From Przewalskia tangutica (Eukaryota > Streptophyta > Magnoliopsida > Solanales > Solanaceae): DNA of 64,000 nt. The notes beneath the pieces were generated by a model, which saw nothing but the letters and a program-made list of their open reading frames with translations, did not search any database and was not told where the DNA came from. Of this stretch, positions 35,584 to 46,404 are shown piece after piece. Each line of letters starts with the position of its first letter. Position 1 is the first letter of the stretch. The position numbers and the translations under genes are program-made. The stretch spans positions 3,556,980-3,620,979 of the forward strand of contig CM056723.1 in NCBI GenBank assembly GCA_029844215.1, given 5' to 3'.

Positions 35584-36602
35584 ATTTCAAGCATTAGGTG
35601 AATTTATTTTATTTTTATTACACTGCAATAATGTACTTTGTGTTTGAAAAAACAAAATATTAATGTAAAGTAAGAACCATACACAGTGGGGAAGTTCATA
35701 TTGTAAATACCTTTTTATTGTTTTATTTTTCCAATTATTTCTTTAAAACCAGTTGAGCTGTCCATGCAGATCTTTTTATTGTTTTATATTTGTATGGTTT
35801 GAAGATTACGAAAAAAATCTCTCTTTGCATCAATTATTAGACAGAGAACTTTGAAGAAGACTATGTAATTCAGGACACTCCGAAAATGAAAAAATTTAGG
35901 ATTCTTTTTTTTATTTTTTATTAAATAGTATTATTCAGAATTTACTGTAAAGACTCATAATTCACTGGTCTTAGCCCAATTAAGGGTCTACTTTTACGAA
36001 TTAGAACATGATCTCTAAAATGGCCTTAGATGTAATTGATTCCTTTTTGTGATCAATTTGGCACTAGCATGGAACCATTAAGTAAAGTGATGGTTCATGG
36101 TTTCAATATAATCAAATTTCTTTTTTCATTTTCTTCTCCACTATTAATGAGCACATTTTCCATCCAAGAGAATTAATGAAAAGCATTGTGTTCATCAAAC
36201 TTGAGACGATAGTTGTGAAAGTTGTTTATTATGATACATGCACAGTGTATCTACTTAGGATAATTGGCTAAAAGATCCAACAAATTCATTACAAGGAGTG
36301 AAATCAAGTGGTTGAGAGATGTGGAACTATGGCCATTACTTTTCATCAAATTAAAGTTTTTAATTTCATATTATTTACGTAACACAATAATTTGAATGTG
36401 CTGGTGTGCCAAATTGTTGAAGTCACGAACATGGGGTGTTCGGACCAATCATGACCCCTTACAGATAATATAATGATCATTTTCTAAGGCACAAAAATAA
36501 GGCAAGGCAAAGAAAAAGAAGTATTACTACTATCTCGAGTGTAAACTGAATTTTCACTTGTTTAAGATCAAAATTCATAATAATTGTCATGGTGTTTCCA
36601 AA
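35584..36602. other. CIPK 3' region and intergenic DNA
   Basis: Holds the presumed 3' UTR of the kinase gene (AATAAT- and AATATTAATG-type poly(A) signals are possible near 35625-35665). No further gene or recognised repeat. Confidence 0.4.
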
Positions 36603-36668
36603 TAAACAACAACAACAACATATCCAATGAAATCCCACAGCGTAAGTGGTCTGAGGAGGGTAGAGGTG
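36603..36668 (-). mobile_element. 3' fragment of a TS-type SINE
   Basis: On the minus strand this reads CCCTCCTCAGACCACTTACG, then GGATATG followed by (TTG)n. That is the 3' end of the nightshade TS SINE, whose tail is a TTG repeat. The 5' tRNA-like part is missing. A fuller copy lies at 58505-58622. Confidence 0.65.
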
Positions 36669-37218
36669 TTTCCAAATCATACGTGGTTATTTTTCAATCA
36701 ATTTTCAAACGTTGGTTATTTTCCAAAAATCGATCTGAAAGCGGCCGCTAGTCCATATAACTTTTACAAAGAAAAGTACATAAAACCTCAAAATATACAT
36801 TAAGCCCAATCCAAATGTTGGCCCAGCGAAAACACTTATTTTGTTGTGAACATACGGCCCAAGATATGTCAGTCCACATCAAACTAAACAAATTAAGGCC
36901 CATTAGAACTTTCATAACATAAATTAAGCATATAGGCTATTGCCTCTAGTTTTCACGAATATACACAGTATAATAAATGTTAAAGGCTGCAAACCACATG
37001 CCAACAGATTACCTACTTTGAATAAAATTTTGATCAAATTAACAATGGGAACGCATGGGGGAATCAAAGGTACGATCATCAATGAGGCATGTGATGGACA
37101 TATGAGCGATCGATTACGAGAGCTCGATCGATCAGACCTGAATCCCACGTTCAAGGTATTACTCAGTAAATACATATATATATCTTACGTCTTTCAGCTC
37201 TTGTTCAAATAACCGCTG
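36669..37218. other. intergenic, no gene called
   Basis: A 90-codon plus frame at 36940-37212 has no recognisable domain and overlaps a minus frame of similar size. I see no promoter or splice context for either, so neither is called. Confidence 0.4.
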
Positions 37219-37610
37219 CTATTTCAGATGTTGGAAGTAAGGGGGGGTTTGCTGGCTTGCTGGCTAGCTCGTGCAATCAAGGAAAAAAGCCGGTCCGTGG
37301 AAGAGTGAAAGGGTCACCACTACTGAGGATCCCCCCCTAATCTTAGTTGATTGCTCTTTCTTTCGATTGAGCGTCGGTACTTTTGGAGTCTCTCTCTGTA
37401 GGCGTGCAAAACAACAGAGTCACTGCTCGCTTTATTAAAGGTGATGAGGTGGACAATTCCTTACCCTCGATCATAAACTCGAAATTTTGGAAGATAAAGT
37501 AAGGGGGGAATTTGTTAGGATAACGGGTTCCCGGGAGTACAGGGAGGTTGAACAAGAGATGGCACTTTTTAAATCGAGATGCGGTCCGGTTCTCATCTTA
37601 AGCATTTAAT
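37219..37610. other. possible organelle-derived (mitochondrial-like) insertion
   Basis: Base composition shifts abruptly from AT-rich nuclear DNA to a balanced, G-run-rich texture (GTAAGGGGGGGTTTGCTGGC, GAGGATCCCCCCCTAATC, GGTTCCCGGGAGTACAGGG). This style is typical of plant mitochondrial intergenic DNA, and no transposon ends frame it. I cannot identify a mitochondrial gene in it, so the call is inference from texture only. Confidence 0.35.
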
Positions 37611-37789
37611 TTTCATGTCATATGATTGCTATTAGCTTAACAATAATATCCACCCAATAATCAGAGTTTTTCTCAATTCCTCTTTGTTCATACAAAGTTG
37701 CATTACTACCATGTGGGTTTCTGCCTATCTCCATTATTGCAGTTGGGTAGCCCTCGATGATGGTGTTGGTGTTTGTATAATAGTGAACA

Positions 37790-37905
37790 TTGTATATTAG
37801 TGTATATACACCTCTTATACACTATTATATATTTTTATACACCCATATACATAATGTATCACGTATGATTTTGTATATAAATGTATAAAAGTGTTTTTAG
37901 ACTAT
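37790..37905. repeat. TGTATA-rich low-complexity tract
   Basis: Irregular repeats of TGTATA and TATACAC words over about 115 bp. Similar low-complexity DNA occurs at 61880-62100. Confidence 0.6.
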
Positions 37906-38119
37906 ATTTTTAGAATGTAATTTTTGGTCAATATTATTGCAATGTAAATGAGTGAAGCGTGTGTTTCTTGAAATTTTCCCTATTATTGATTAGGTAGTTA
38001 TGAAACATGTGCAGATGCTCCACGAACCAAAGTTTGAATTTCCCCCCACCATATTCAGGCTTATATTTAGTCAAAATTTTCACCCTTATGCATTAAACTT
38101 TGCTTATAATATATTTTTT

Positions 38120-38390
38120 TCTTCTCAAATTATTTATTATGAATATTAAAAATAACTATTTCAAATTATTTATCATTTTAAAAGTTCAAAGTATAATTAA
38201 TTATTTTTCTCCATTTTACCATTTGTTACTAACGAAGATGACACATAAATAAAGTAAACACTTAAAGAAGAAAGATTATAACTTAGACATAAATAAGAGT
38301 AAAGTAAATTAATTATCCCTTCTAAATAATATTTCTTAAGGGGCGTGTAAATAAAAAAAGCGATAAATAATTTGAAGTGGAGGAAGTATG
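38120..38390. mobile_element. possible MITE
   Basis: Imperfect inverted ends: TTCTCAAATTATTTATTATG at the left and GATAAATAATTTGAAGTGGA at the right, with an AT-rich non-coding interior. The target duplication is not clear. The word ATAAATAATTTGA recurs at 38400-38425. Confidence 0.4.
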
Positions 38391-38516
38391 AGTAAAAAAA
38401 AATGATAAATAATTTGAGACGAAATGAGAATGTGTGACAGTAATTAGTGAAGGTTACTTATTGGTAAATAATTGTTTGAGGATCTAAACAAGAGTGCGAT
38501 TTCTTAGCCTAAAAAT

Positions 38517-38775
38517 AATGTTTTATAATAAGTGGTTATTTTAGCTTATGTACGCTCCTTAAAAAAATGTTCACTTCTAAAAAATTAGAAGTGATTTTAT
38601 TAATTTACTCCTAATCAATATCTAGAAAAATAAAATACAATTAATGAATATTGATTATTTAAATAAAGACAATTTTGGAAAAATCTGCCCAAATATTCTT
38701 AAAATTCTAAAAAATCACTTATTTAAAAAAAAATGAAAAACCTAAACAACCACTTGTTATGAAACAGAAGGAGTA
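38517..38775. mobile_element. MITE, second copy of the 2484-2756 family
   Basis: Starts near TTTTATAATAAGTGGTTATT and ends ACTTGTTATGAAACAGAAGG. The interior shares TCATGTACGCTCCTTAA-like, AATATTGATTATTTAAATAA and TTTGGAAAAATCTGCCCAAA words with the copy at 2484-2756. The left terminus is decayed. Confidence 0.6.
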
Positions 38776-38832
38776 CTAAAACTAAAAGTCTTTATCCTCC
38801 CAATGCTTTTCCATATTATCAGTTACCACATC

Positions 38833-39600
38833 TAGGGCTGTTAGCGGTCCAGATACTTTCGGTAACTACCCGAGAATCGGACCGGTAAATCCGGATCGAT
38901 ACTCGGATCGAAAAGTTAACGGTCGGATACGAATATCAAAAAATTACCCAGACCGATAAGGAGTCGGATCGGTAACCCGGTAATACTCCCCAGCCAGCCT
39001 CCCAACAAGCCGTAATTATATTTAATTGCAATATTCCCTAATGTTGGTCTATTTTACATGTTTTAAATATATGTGATGTAAACTTTATGTTTTAATTTGA
39101 AGCATTGACATATAAAATATAGGTAGGGAGAGAAGAAAGTAAATTAGTGAAACTTTAAATGGTCATAACTCTGCGCTCGTACGTCCGTTTGACTTTTTTT
39201 TTTTTTAAAATTCACGTATTTTTTTTAGACGAAACCGAACCAAATTGCCGTAGGCCGTTTGATTAAGCCGATTTCTCAAAAAACGTCTTTCTTGCCAATC
39301 AATTTCACTTTTCCCCCAAATCGTTACGCTTTTTCCCTTTTCAAAGCCAAATATCTTGCGATATGCAATAGATTTCAATGTTCAAATTTCGTGGTAATGT
39401 GTCCGAGAATGTCAATTTTAATATTGGAAATTTAAATTTTTTTAAAAAAAACAAAATCCGGGCCCCGGATCGACCCGGAAAAATCTTATCGGACCGATAA
39501 GGTTTCGGTCCGATCCCGGATCTCATCCCAGGACCAAAACCTTATCGGTCCGGTCCGAATCTGTCGATACCCGGATTGGACCGGACCGATAACAACCCTA
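38833..39600. mobile_element. non-autonomous hAT element
   Basis: Termini TAGGGCTGTTAGCGGTCC and the complement of GGACCGATAACAACCCTA form imperfect inverted repeats. The flanks are an 8-bp duplication with one mismatch, ACCACATC (38825-38832) and ACCACCTC (39601-39608), as expected for hAT. Both subterminal regions are dense in CGGATCG, GGACCG and CCGATAAGG words, probably transposase-binding sites. There is no transposase: 768 bp with no meaningful ORF. Confidence 0.82.
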
Positions 39601-39776
39601 ACCACCTCATATATTTCCCAGCGTTTAACTACTACGAGTCTACGACTATTGTAAAATAATTTTTACACCAAAGCACCTAAAAATATAGGAGTAAATACAT
39701 ATAATTATCTATAAAAAAAATGGTAGGAGAATTGGTTACCTGAAAAATAATACAGATACTTTATTATATAGAATGT

Positions 39777-41164
39777 TGATCGGTGTATTTTATATACACC
39801 TTTTGAGTCAGTCTAGTTAGTCTTTTGTCCCGTTTTGTACATACAAAGTGTCGTATTAGGATAGATTTTCTTTCTTTTGAGTCAAAGTGGCTAAAGTGGC
39901 CAAATGGCGGAAAAGGAGCGAAAGAGGAAAAGAGGAAGTCTTAGAGTGAAGCGGAGAAAGTGGCAAACGAGGTGAAATCCAGGACTGTGCGCCTCCCTGA
40001 TCGAAGCGGGCGCGCGCTATTATTCGAAGAAGCTGCGAAGATTCAGCGCGCTACCGAAGACAACGAGCAGCGCGGCGCTAAACATCCGAAAGCCACGGGA
40101 GTTGCGGCCCGCGCGGCTCCGAGCAGCGAATATCGGGCGCGCGCCAAAACACCAGTATTGCAGAACTTTAGCGCGCGGCTTCCATCTGCGAGGCATGGCG
40201 ACGCGGAAAAATTAGGTCTTTGACGGATTTTTGGGCGAACTGCGAGGAAAAGAGGAGACGTTTTAAACCTATAAAGGAGAACCACTGGCGGTTTTCAAGG
40301 GTTCCCTTTCTTGCCAAACACAAGGTTTTCTTGCCTAGGAGATTGGAGACCCAAACATTAGTAATTTCTTTTCTTTTTCTTTTCTTTAATTCAGTTTTGC
40401 ATGATGAACTTTGAATTAGTTCTTGTCATATTCATGGCTAGGAACTAATTCTCTTATAAGGCTTTCTATGTTGAATTCTTGAACCTTATGTTATAAAGTA
40501 ATGCATGCTTATGGTTATTATTCTTATTGAGAGATCTATCCAATAATTGAGTTGAATTCTTGGTAGCTAATTGACAACTAGTTATCACTATATGATTTCT
40601 AATCAGTTACGAAAAGGAGGATTGTGAATATCTTTGTAAGTTGGGTGACGGTCTTGAATTGGGGATGAAAATACCTCAATTAGATTTGTAGCGTTGATGA
40701 GAGGCTTAACAACCCTAATTTTGCGCATTGTGCGTGACGGTCAACTAGGTTTTGTGCTTAATCCTCCTATAGAGTTACCCTTATCGTGAAAGTTAGGTAA
40801 GGAACAATCTTGGGGTTGAGTGTTTATATAACCTAACGGGAGTATAAAGCGATTTCGTAAACCCGCTTTCTCCAAAGAAGAACACCATAAGTAATGCATT
40901 AGTAAGTAACATAAGCGGATAGTAAGGATACATGAAGCCTATTCTCATCACATCCGAATTAAATCGTTATAATTAATTAGCTTTTATAATTCTTAGTCAT
41001 AAACAACCAATCACTCATTAATTCACCAAATAGATACTAGAAAATGACAATTGGTACTTGAACCCTAATCCCGAAGGGCGATATTCGGTCTTATCTAAGA
41101 CTATACTACTTGATACGATAACGTGCACTTGCGTTTAAAGTGTGTGTGCATATTACGCGCATCA
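39777..41164 (+). repeat. Gypsy C 5' LTR
   Basis: 1,388 bp. GC-rich U3 words lie at 40005-40205, followed by the TATA-like ACCTATAAAGGAG at about 40266-40280. It is near-identical to the 3' LTR outside the GC-rich part, where short indels cluster. Confidence 0.9.
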
Positions 41165-41171
41165 AGTTTTT

Positions 41172-41190
41172 TGGCGCCGTTCTTAGGGAT
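41172..41190 (+). other. decayed primer binding site of Gypsy C
   Basis: TGGCGCCGTTCTTAGGGAT keeps the first ten bases of the tRNA-Asp-type site seen in B but has CTTAG where GCCGG is expected. Confidence 0.7.
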
Positions 41191-41344
41191 TAGGCATTAG
41201 TTCAATATCAAATTTATCTATTTTTAATTTCTAATTTGGTTTTATGTATAGTTTTTTTAATTTTGTTTATTTTATGTATTTATTGTGTGAAAACAAAGTC
41301 GTGATTCTTTGTTGGTTTTGATTTATCTCGGGGATCCTTAAGAC

Positions 41345-41690
41345 ATGGATTTCTCGTCGATATGATCGAGCTCAACCGTAGAGGAAGAGAGGAGGAATTA
41401 CGAGAAACTCTACTCGGTCTCGAGGTCCCAAGCTCGGTTCATGGACGAAATGAGGTTGGGTATAAAGAGGTTGGAAAGCAAATAGCGAACTTCGCGATCA
41501 TATTCAACGAACAACAAGTTGAGAGCACGAATCACACCCAACTATTGAGGAATTTGGTGAGATAGGCTGGTGTAGAAGGAAAAGATTGCGAAACCCAATT
41601 ATTCACCTTGGATTACGTGGAAATTCTTTTCATGCACCTATCACGGAAGAAACACCACTAGCTATCACGAATGACTCCCAATTAGGAATT
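41345..41690 (+). pseudogene. frameshifted relic of the B-type leader ORF
   Basis: ATGGATTTCTCG at 41345 matches the MDF start in B, but a stop follows within six codons. Downstream EEELRETLLGL and KQIANFAIIFNEQQ correspond to the B residues EEQREELRETIL and TQIAELAIIFNNEQQ. Order and spacing are kept, so the two come from a common ORF. Confidence 0.55.
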
Positions 41691-41947
41691 GCATACCATC
41701 AGGGCAACCCGAGTCAAGAGATGTAGAGAATTTCACGGTTTCCTACAAAATAAGAAGCCTAAAAGACAAACTCATCTTGTGTGCTTGGGGGATACTTGTA
41801 TGTTTAAGGCCCCTGTTTGAACAAATAGTTATAGGGAAATTGAGACCTATAGCAATAAATCTGTGGATTGCAAGCAGTTCGCAGAAGTATCCAATGGGCA
41901 CTCAGAAAGGTTAATTGCGTCCGGCTAAAAGACGTAAAAAACGGCTT

Positions 41948-41965
41948 GTTGGGAGGCAACCCAAC
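41948..41965 (+). other. conserved GGGAGGCAACCC hairpin in Gypsy C
   Basis: GTTGGGAGGCAACCCAAC has a 6-bp stem and 6-nt loop. It is preceded by GCGTCCGGCTAAAAGACGT, the same block (in complement) found beside the hairpins in A and B. Confidence 0.7.
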
Positions 41966-42717
41966 GTTTTCAATTATGTTATTTTAATTTCTGTCTTTAG
42001 TTTATTTTATTTTGTCTAGAACAATCTCACGGTCATGGGGTCTTGTGTTTGAGCTGTGACTGACAGGTACAGGGGAATAAACTGAAAGAAAAGCAAGGAT
42101 TTTCAGAAAAAGCGGGTAAGCGCGCTGCGAGCAGCGGCGCCAAAATATCAAGAGGTCTTTGAAGTTTAGCGCCGCGCGCCAGAGCAGCGCAGAAAGTCGA
42201 GCGAGCGCAGATGTTTGGGCGCCATGGCTAAAGCGGCCGGCGGGAATCAGAAATTTAAAACGCCAAAATCAGATTTTCCCAATTCCAACTTCAAACCTAA
42301 CCTTCCTCTCCAAAACCCACGAAATTCCAGAAATTTGCCCAAAACCTCCACAAATCCAACCCAACCACAACCTAAACTCTTAAATTCCCAAAACCCTCAA
42401 CTATCTCAAACAACAAAGCTCCATTCCATAGCCTCAACCCACCAATTGGAAAGCAGAACAAGGCAGTCTTCTCATCGTGAGTAATCCCTATCTTTGTTCT
42501 TGAATCCTTTCACTGAAGTCATAAGGAGGTAGTAGTTGGGAAGAGTATTGTAGTTGGAGTAGTTTGGGTACTGAAAAGTTGGTTGTGAAGTTGGAGAAAA
42601 GAGTAGAAAAAGAGGTTGTGGGCATTGTTGAAGTTTGGGGGTGTTGTCGCTGCTAGTTGTTGAGTGTATAGGAGACATTGTGCCACAAAAATTAGAAGCT
42701 GCAGATTTTGTTTATAA

Positions 42718-43800
42718 ATGGCCACAAGAAAGAGAAGAGGATCCACATCCACCCCAACCCCACAATACGATGAAAATAGATTTGTGAGTTACCAGGCCTT
42801 CCAAAGATACAAAAGGCTTGATACCAGGCCCGTAATTCCAGAAAGGGGAATGGATTACCAAAGGGGATCCTATGGGGAGGAAAGGCGTTTATGAGCCCAT
42901 CCGGGCTATGATAAACTAAGGGTGGAAGAGATTTGTCAATCCGAGAAGATAAAACCGATGAATACAACAATGATAGTGCGGAATTTTATGCAAACTTTCG
43001 GAGAGGGCGAAAGGGTGCTTTGTAAGGGAAATTATATGCACTGTGCGAAGCAATAAATACAAGCGATTGATGTTGAAGAAAGTAGCGATTGGAACCATTT
43101 TAGAACATGGTCTAGAGCGTGACAACATTGATCGAATAATATTGCGAACGATGAGCTACCACGGGCCGCTTTTGAGATCGGAAGGAATGGATCTAGAGCG
43201 GCGGTGCCGATTCAACAAAGCGACGAGCTTGGTGTATTTCGTCGATGCGCGTGATTCCATCTACGACTTCACCGTGAGTGCGTAAGAGCGAGATTAAGTT
43301 GATTTATGGAATTATGAGGCGATAATTGATGTGGGAAAAGAGATAGTGCGAGCATCGAAGAAATCAGCGAGTTGGTGACAACGGTGGATTGGGACACGGT
43401 TCACTTATTACGATCTATGCCACGTAGTGCGATCCCACAACTACCCACAGATACTCATGAAAGAAACCAAGCTAGGTGTCTATGGGATAGTGCACTCTTT
43501 TCAGACCACTAGCCCCCGTGACGGGCGAAGAGTACAACCCAAGTGGCGGCAACAACAGCAGAGGCAACCATGGATGAAGATGAGCACGAAATAGGGGCTC
43601 ATATGAGGCGAGACCTAGCCACGGCCAACCACAAAGCGAGAACCTTCAGAGCCTGATAGGGCAATTGTACAACACGAAGGAGATGATGCGGACGCACAAG
43701 CGATAGTACAAGGGCGGCAAGAAACAAGCGACAAATCGGCAGTGAGTGCCTTGTTCAACCAATGGTCGATCATTATCCACCGCCACCACCACCATTTTAG
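42718..43800 (+). pseudogene. degenerate 'putative plant transposon protein'-like ORF
   Basis: Starts MATRKRRGSTSTPTPQYDEN, followed by RFVSYQAFQRYKRL, VIPERGMDYQ, IVREFYAN and, far downstream, GLGHGSLI. These are the successive motifs of the plant transposon-protein domain (Pfam PF20167, by recall) that is common in nightshade retroelements. At least ten stops or frameshifts interrupt it. It sits where pol would be in a full Gypsy element. Its biochemical role is unknown. Confidence 0.5.
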
Positions 43801-43843
43801 CCAAAGTTTGTAAGTGTCGTTTTCTTTTCTTGTCTTTGAGTCT

Positions 43844-43880
43844 ACACATTGGGGGCAATGTGTGATTTAAGTTTGGGGTG
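43844..43880 (+). other. hairpin plus internal polypurine tract in Gypsy C
   Basis: ACACATTGGGGGCAATGTGT (8-bp perfect stem, 4-nt loop) is followed at 43869-43880 by AAGTTTGGGGTG. The same pair exists in B (16980-17018) and, weaker, in A (21182-21215). Confidence 0.68.
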
Positions 43881-44467
43881 TGTTTTTGTGTTTTAGTTTT
43901 TATTTGTGTGTCATGTTATGTTTTATTTAAATTTTTCTATTTGTTTTATGTTTATTTTGAGTCACCAAAATTTTTTCTTTCTTGAGTCATAATTGCTGTC
44001 AAAGATCATGTATCTTTGTAGTTGCTAGAAACACCTAATGAAGTAAGGTGGAATAATGTAAAGGAATTGAAGCAACTATCTAAACACTTAGGTTAGATAT
44101 GCCAAAAGCTCACATAATCATCTATTTGGAGTTTCTTGCTTAAGTTATGCATGCTAAATGATAAATGCTTATGTGTTATGAGTGCTTGCTATTTGAGGCG
44201 AAATAGTTAGGATATGCGTGTTAGGGAGATGACTCGCATTTCTTTGATAGCCAATTCTTACCATTCTTTTCTATCCGTACTTTAAAAATATCCTAGTCAT
44301 TACATTGAGCCTAAATTTGAAACTTCTTTGACACCCCATATTCCCACAAAATTGTGCCATAAGTGAAAATATGAAATTGTGGAGTACATTGTGTTAAAAG
44401 AAGAAACAAAAGAGTGAACAAGTTTGAGGCACCCTAATGGAAAAGTAATAAGAAGAGGCAAAAGCCT

Positions 44468-44479
44468 AAGTTTGGGGTG
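44468..44479 (+). other. second internal polypurine-tract-like copy in Gypsy C
   Basis: AAGTTTGGGGTG, the middle of three copies in C. Confidence 0.55.
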
Positions 44480-44986
44480 CCTATTTGTATAATACACTTC
44501 ACTCTCCCAAAACAAAAGGGAATGATAGAATTGAAGTGAAGGAAAGAATCAAAAGAAAAGGGAAAAATTGAAAAGCCAAAGAGCTTATGGTGCAGAAAAA
44601 TGAGTCTAAATGCATATCTTTACCAACTCCTACCTAAGCCTACATTACAACCCTCAAAGTCACGAAGATCTCTTTTATGCATATCCGAATTAGTGGAGAA
44701 TAGCAAGTAAGCATGCCATAGGAATTCTTGAATTTATATGCATGATTTAGTATATTGACTTCCATTAAGCATGATGAATATGAGTTTGCGAAATATTTAG
44801 CTTCATGTGTTTAGTGTCTTTGAAAATTTCATATTATATGTTCTGCATATTATTACGCTAACCTTCATGTTTTTTCTAGTTAACATTTATGCGAAAAGTG
44901 ATTAATGTGAGAGAGTCCTTTATTTTTCATTCTTTTGAGTCTTTTATTGTATTTCTTTCTATCTTTGCTCGAGGCGAGCAAAGGTT

Positions 44987-45000
44987 AAGTTTGGGGTATT
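44987..45000 (+). other. 3' polypurine tract of Gypsy C
   Basis: AAGTTTGGGGTATT ends exactly where the 3' LTR begins, the functional position for plus-strand priming. Confidence 0.8.
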
Positions 45001-46404
45001 TGATCGGTGTATTTTATATACACCTTTTAGTCGATCTAGTTAGTCTTTTGTCCCGTTTGTACATACAAAGTGTCGTATTAGGATAGATTTTCTTTCTTTT
45101 GAGTCAAAGTGGCTAAAGTGGCCAAATGGCGGAAAAGGAGCGAAAAGAGGGAAAAAGAGGAGTCTTAGAGTGAAACGGAGAAAGTGGCAAAGCAGGCCGA
45201 AATCCGGACTGCGCGCGCCTCCTGCAATCGAAGCGGCGCGGCGCTATTATTCGAAGAAGCTGCGAAGATTCAGTCGCGGCGCCCGAAGACTGAAACAGGC
45301 GGCGCTAAACATCAGAAGCCACGAGTTGCGTGGCCAGCGCTCTGCAGCGAATATCGGGCGCGGCGCCAAAACACCCGAAGTATTACAGAACTTTAGGCGC
45401 CGCGGCTCCCATCTGCAGGGCCGCAGCGCCGACGCGGAAAAATTAGGTCTTTTGACGGATTTTTGGGCCAGGCCTGCAGGGAAAAAGAGAGCGTTTTAAA
45501 CCTATAAAAGGAGAACCCTGGCGCTTTTCAAGGGTTCCCTTTCTTGTCAAACACAAGGTTTTCGTGCCTAGGAGATTGGAGACCCAAACATTAGTAATGT
45601 CTGGTCTTTTTCTTTTCTTTAATTCAGGTTTTGCAGGATGAACTTTGAATTAGTTCTTGTCATATTCATGGCTAGGAACTAATTCTCTTATAGGGCTTTC
45701 TATGTTGAATTCTTGAACCTTATGTTATAAAGTAATGCATGCTTATGGTTATTATTCTTATTGAGAGATCTATCCAATAATTGAGTTGAATTCTTGGTAG
45801 CTAATTGACAACTAGTTATCACTATATGATTTCTAATCAGTTACGAAAGGAGGGATTGTGAATATCTTTGTAAGTTGGGTGACGGTCTTGAATTGGGGAT
45901 GAAAATACCTCAATTAGATTTGTAAGCGTTGATGAGAGGTTTAACAACCCTAATTTTTGCGCATTGTGCGTGACTCAACTAGGTTTTGTGCTTAATCCTC
46001 CTATAGAGTTACCACTTATCGTGAAGTTAGGTAAGGAACAATCTTTGGGGTTGAGTGTTTATATAACCCTAACGGGAGTATAAAACGATTTCGTAAACCT
46101 GCTTTCTCCAAAAGAAGAACACCATAAGTAATGCATTAGTAAGTAACATAAGCGGATAGTAAGGATACATAGAAGCCCTATTCTCATCACATCTGAATTA
46201 AATCGTTATAATTAATTAGCTTTTATAATTCTTAGTCATAAACAACCAATCACTCATTAATTCACCAAATAGATACTAGAAAATAGACAATTGGTACTTG
46301 AACCCTAATCCCAGAGGACGATATTCGGTCTTATCTAAGACTATACTACTTGATACGATAACGTGCACTTGCGTTTAAAAGTGTGTGCATCTAATCGCGC
46401 ATCA
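45001..46404 (+). repeat. Gypsy C 3' LTR
   Basis: 1,404 bp, TGATCGG ... CGCGCATCA. GC-rich words lie at 45210-45440, and the TATA-like CCTATAAAAGGAG near 45500. Confidence 0.9.

Larger units (their letters stand above)
39777..46404 (+). mobile_element. Gypsy element C, polymerase-less sister of B
   Basis: LTRs 39777-41164 and 45001-46404, starting TGATCGGTGTATTTTATA and ending CGCGCATCA, with the TSD AATGT at 39772-39776 and 46405-46409. The interior of 3.8 kb has a decayed tRNA-Asp primer site (41172-41190), a broken leader ORF (41345-41560), the conserved hairpin (41948-41965), a degenerate transposon-protein-like ORF (42718-43800) and three polypurine-tract-like copies, the last directly before the 3' LTR. 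No gag, protease, RT or integrase. Confidence 0.93.

Noticed and set aside
36940..37212. 90-codon ORF (…MGTHGGIKGTIINEACDGHM…) as a gene.
   Set aside because: No recognisable domain, no splice or promoter context, overlapped by a similar-length ORF on the other strand.
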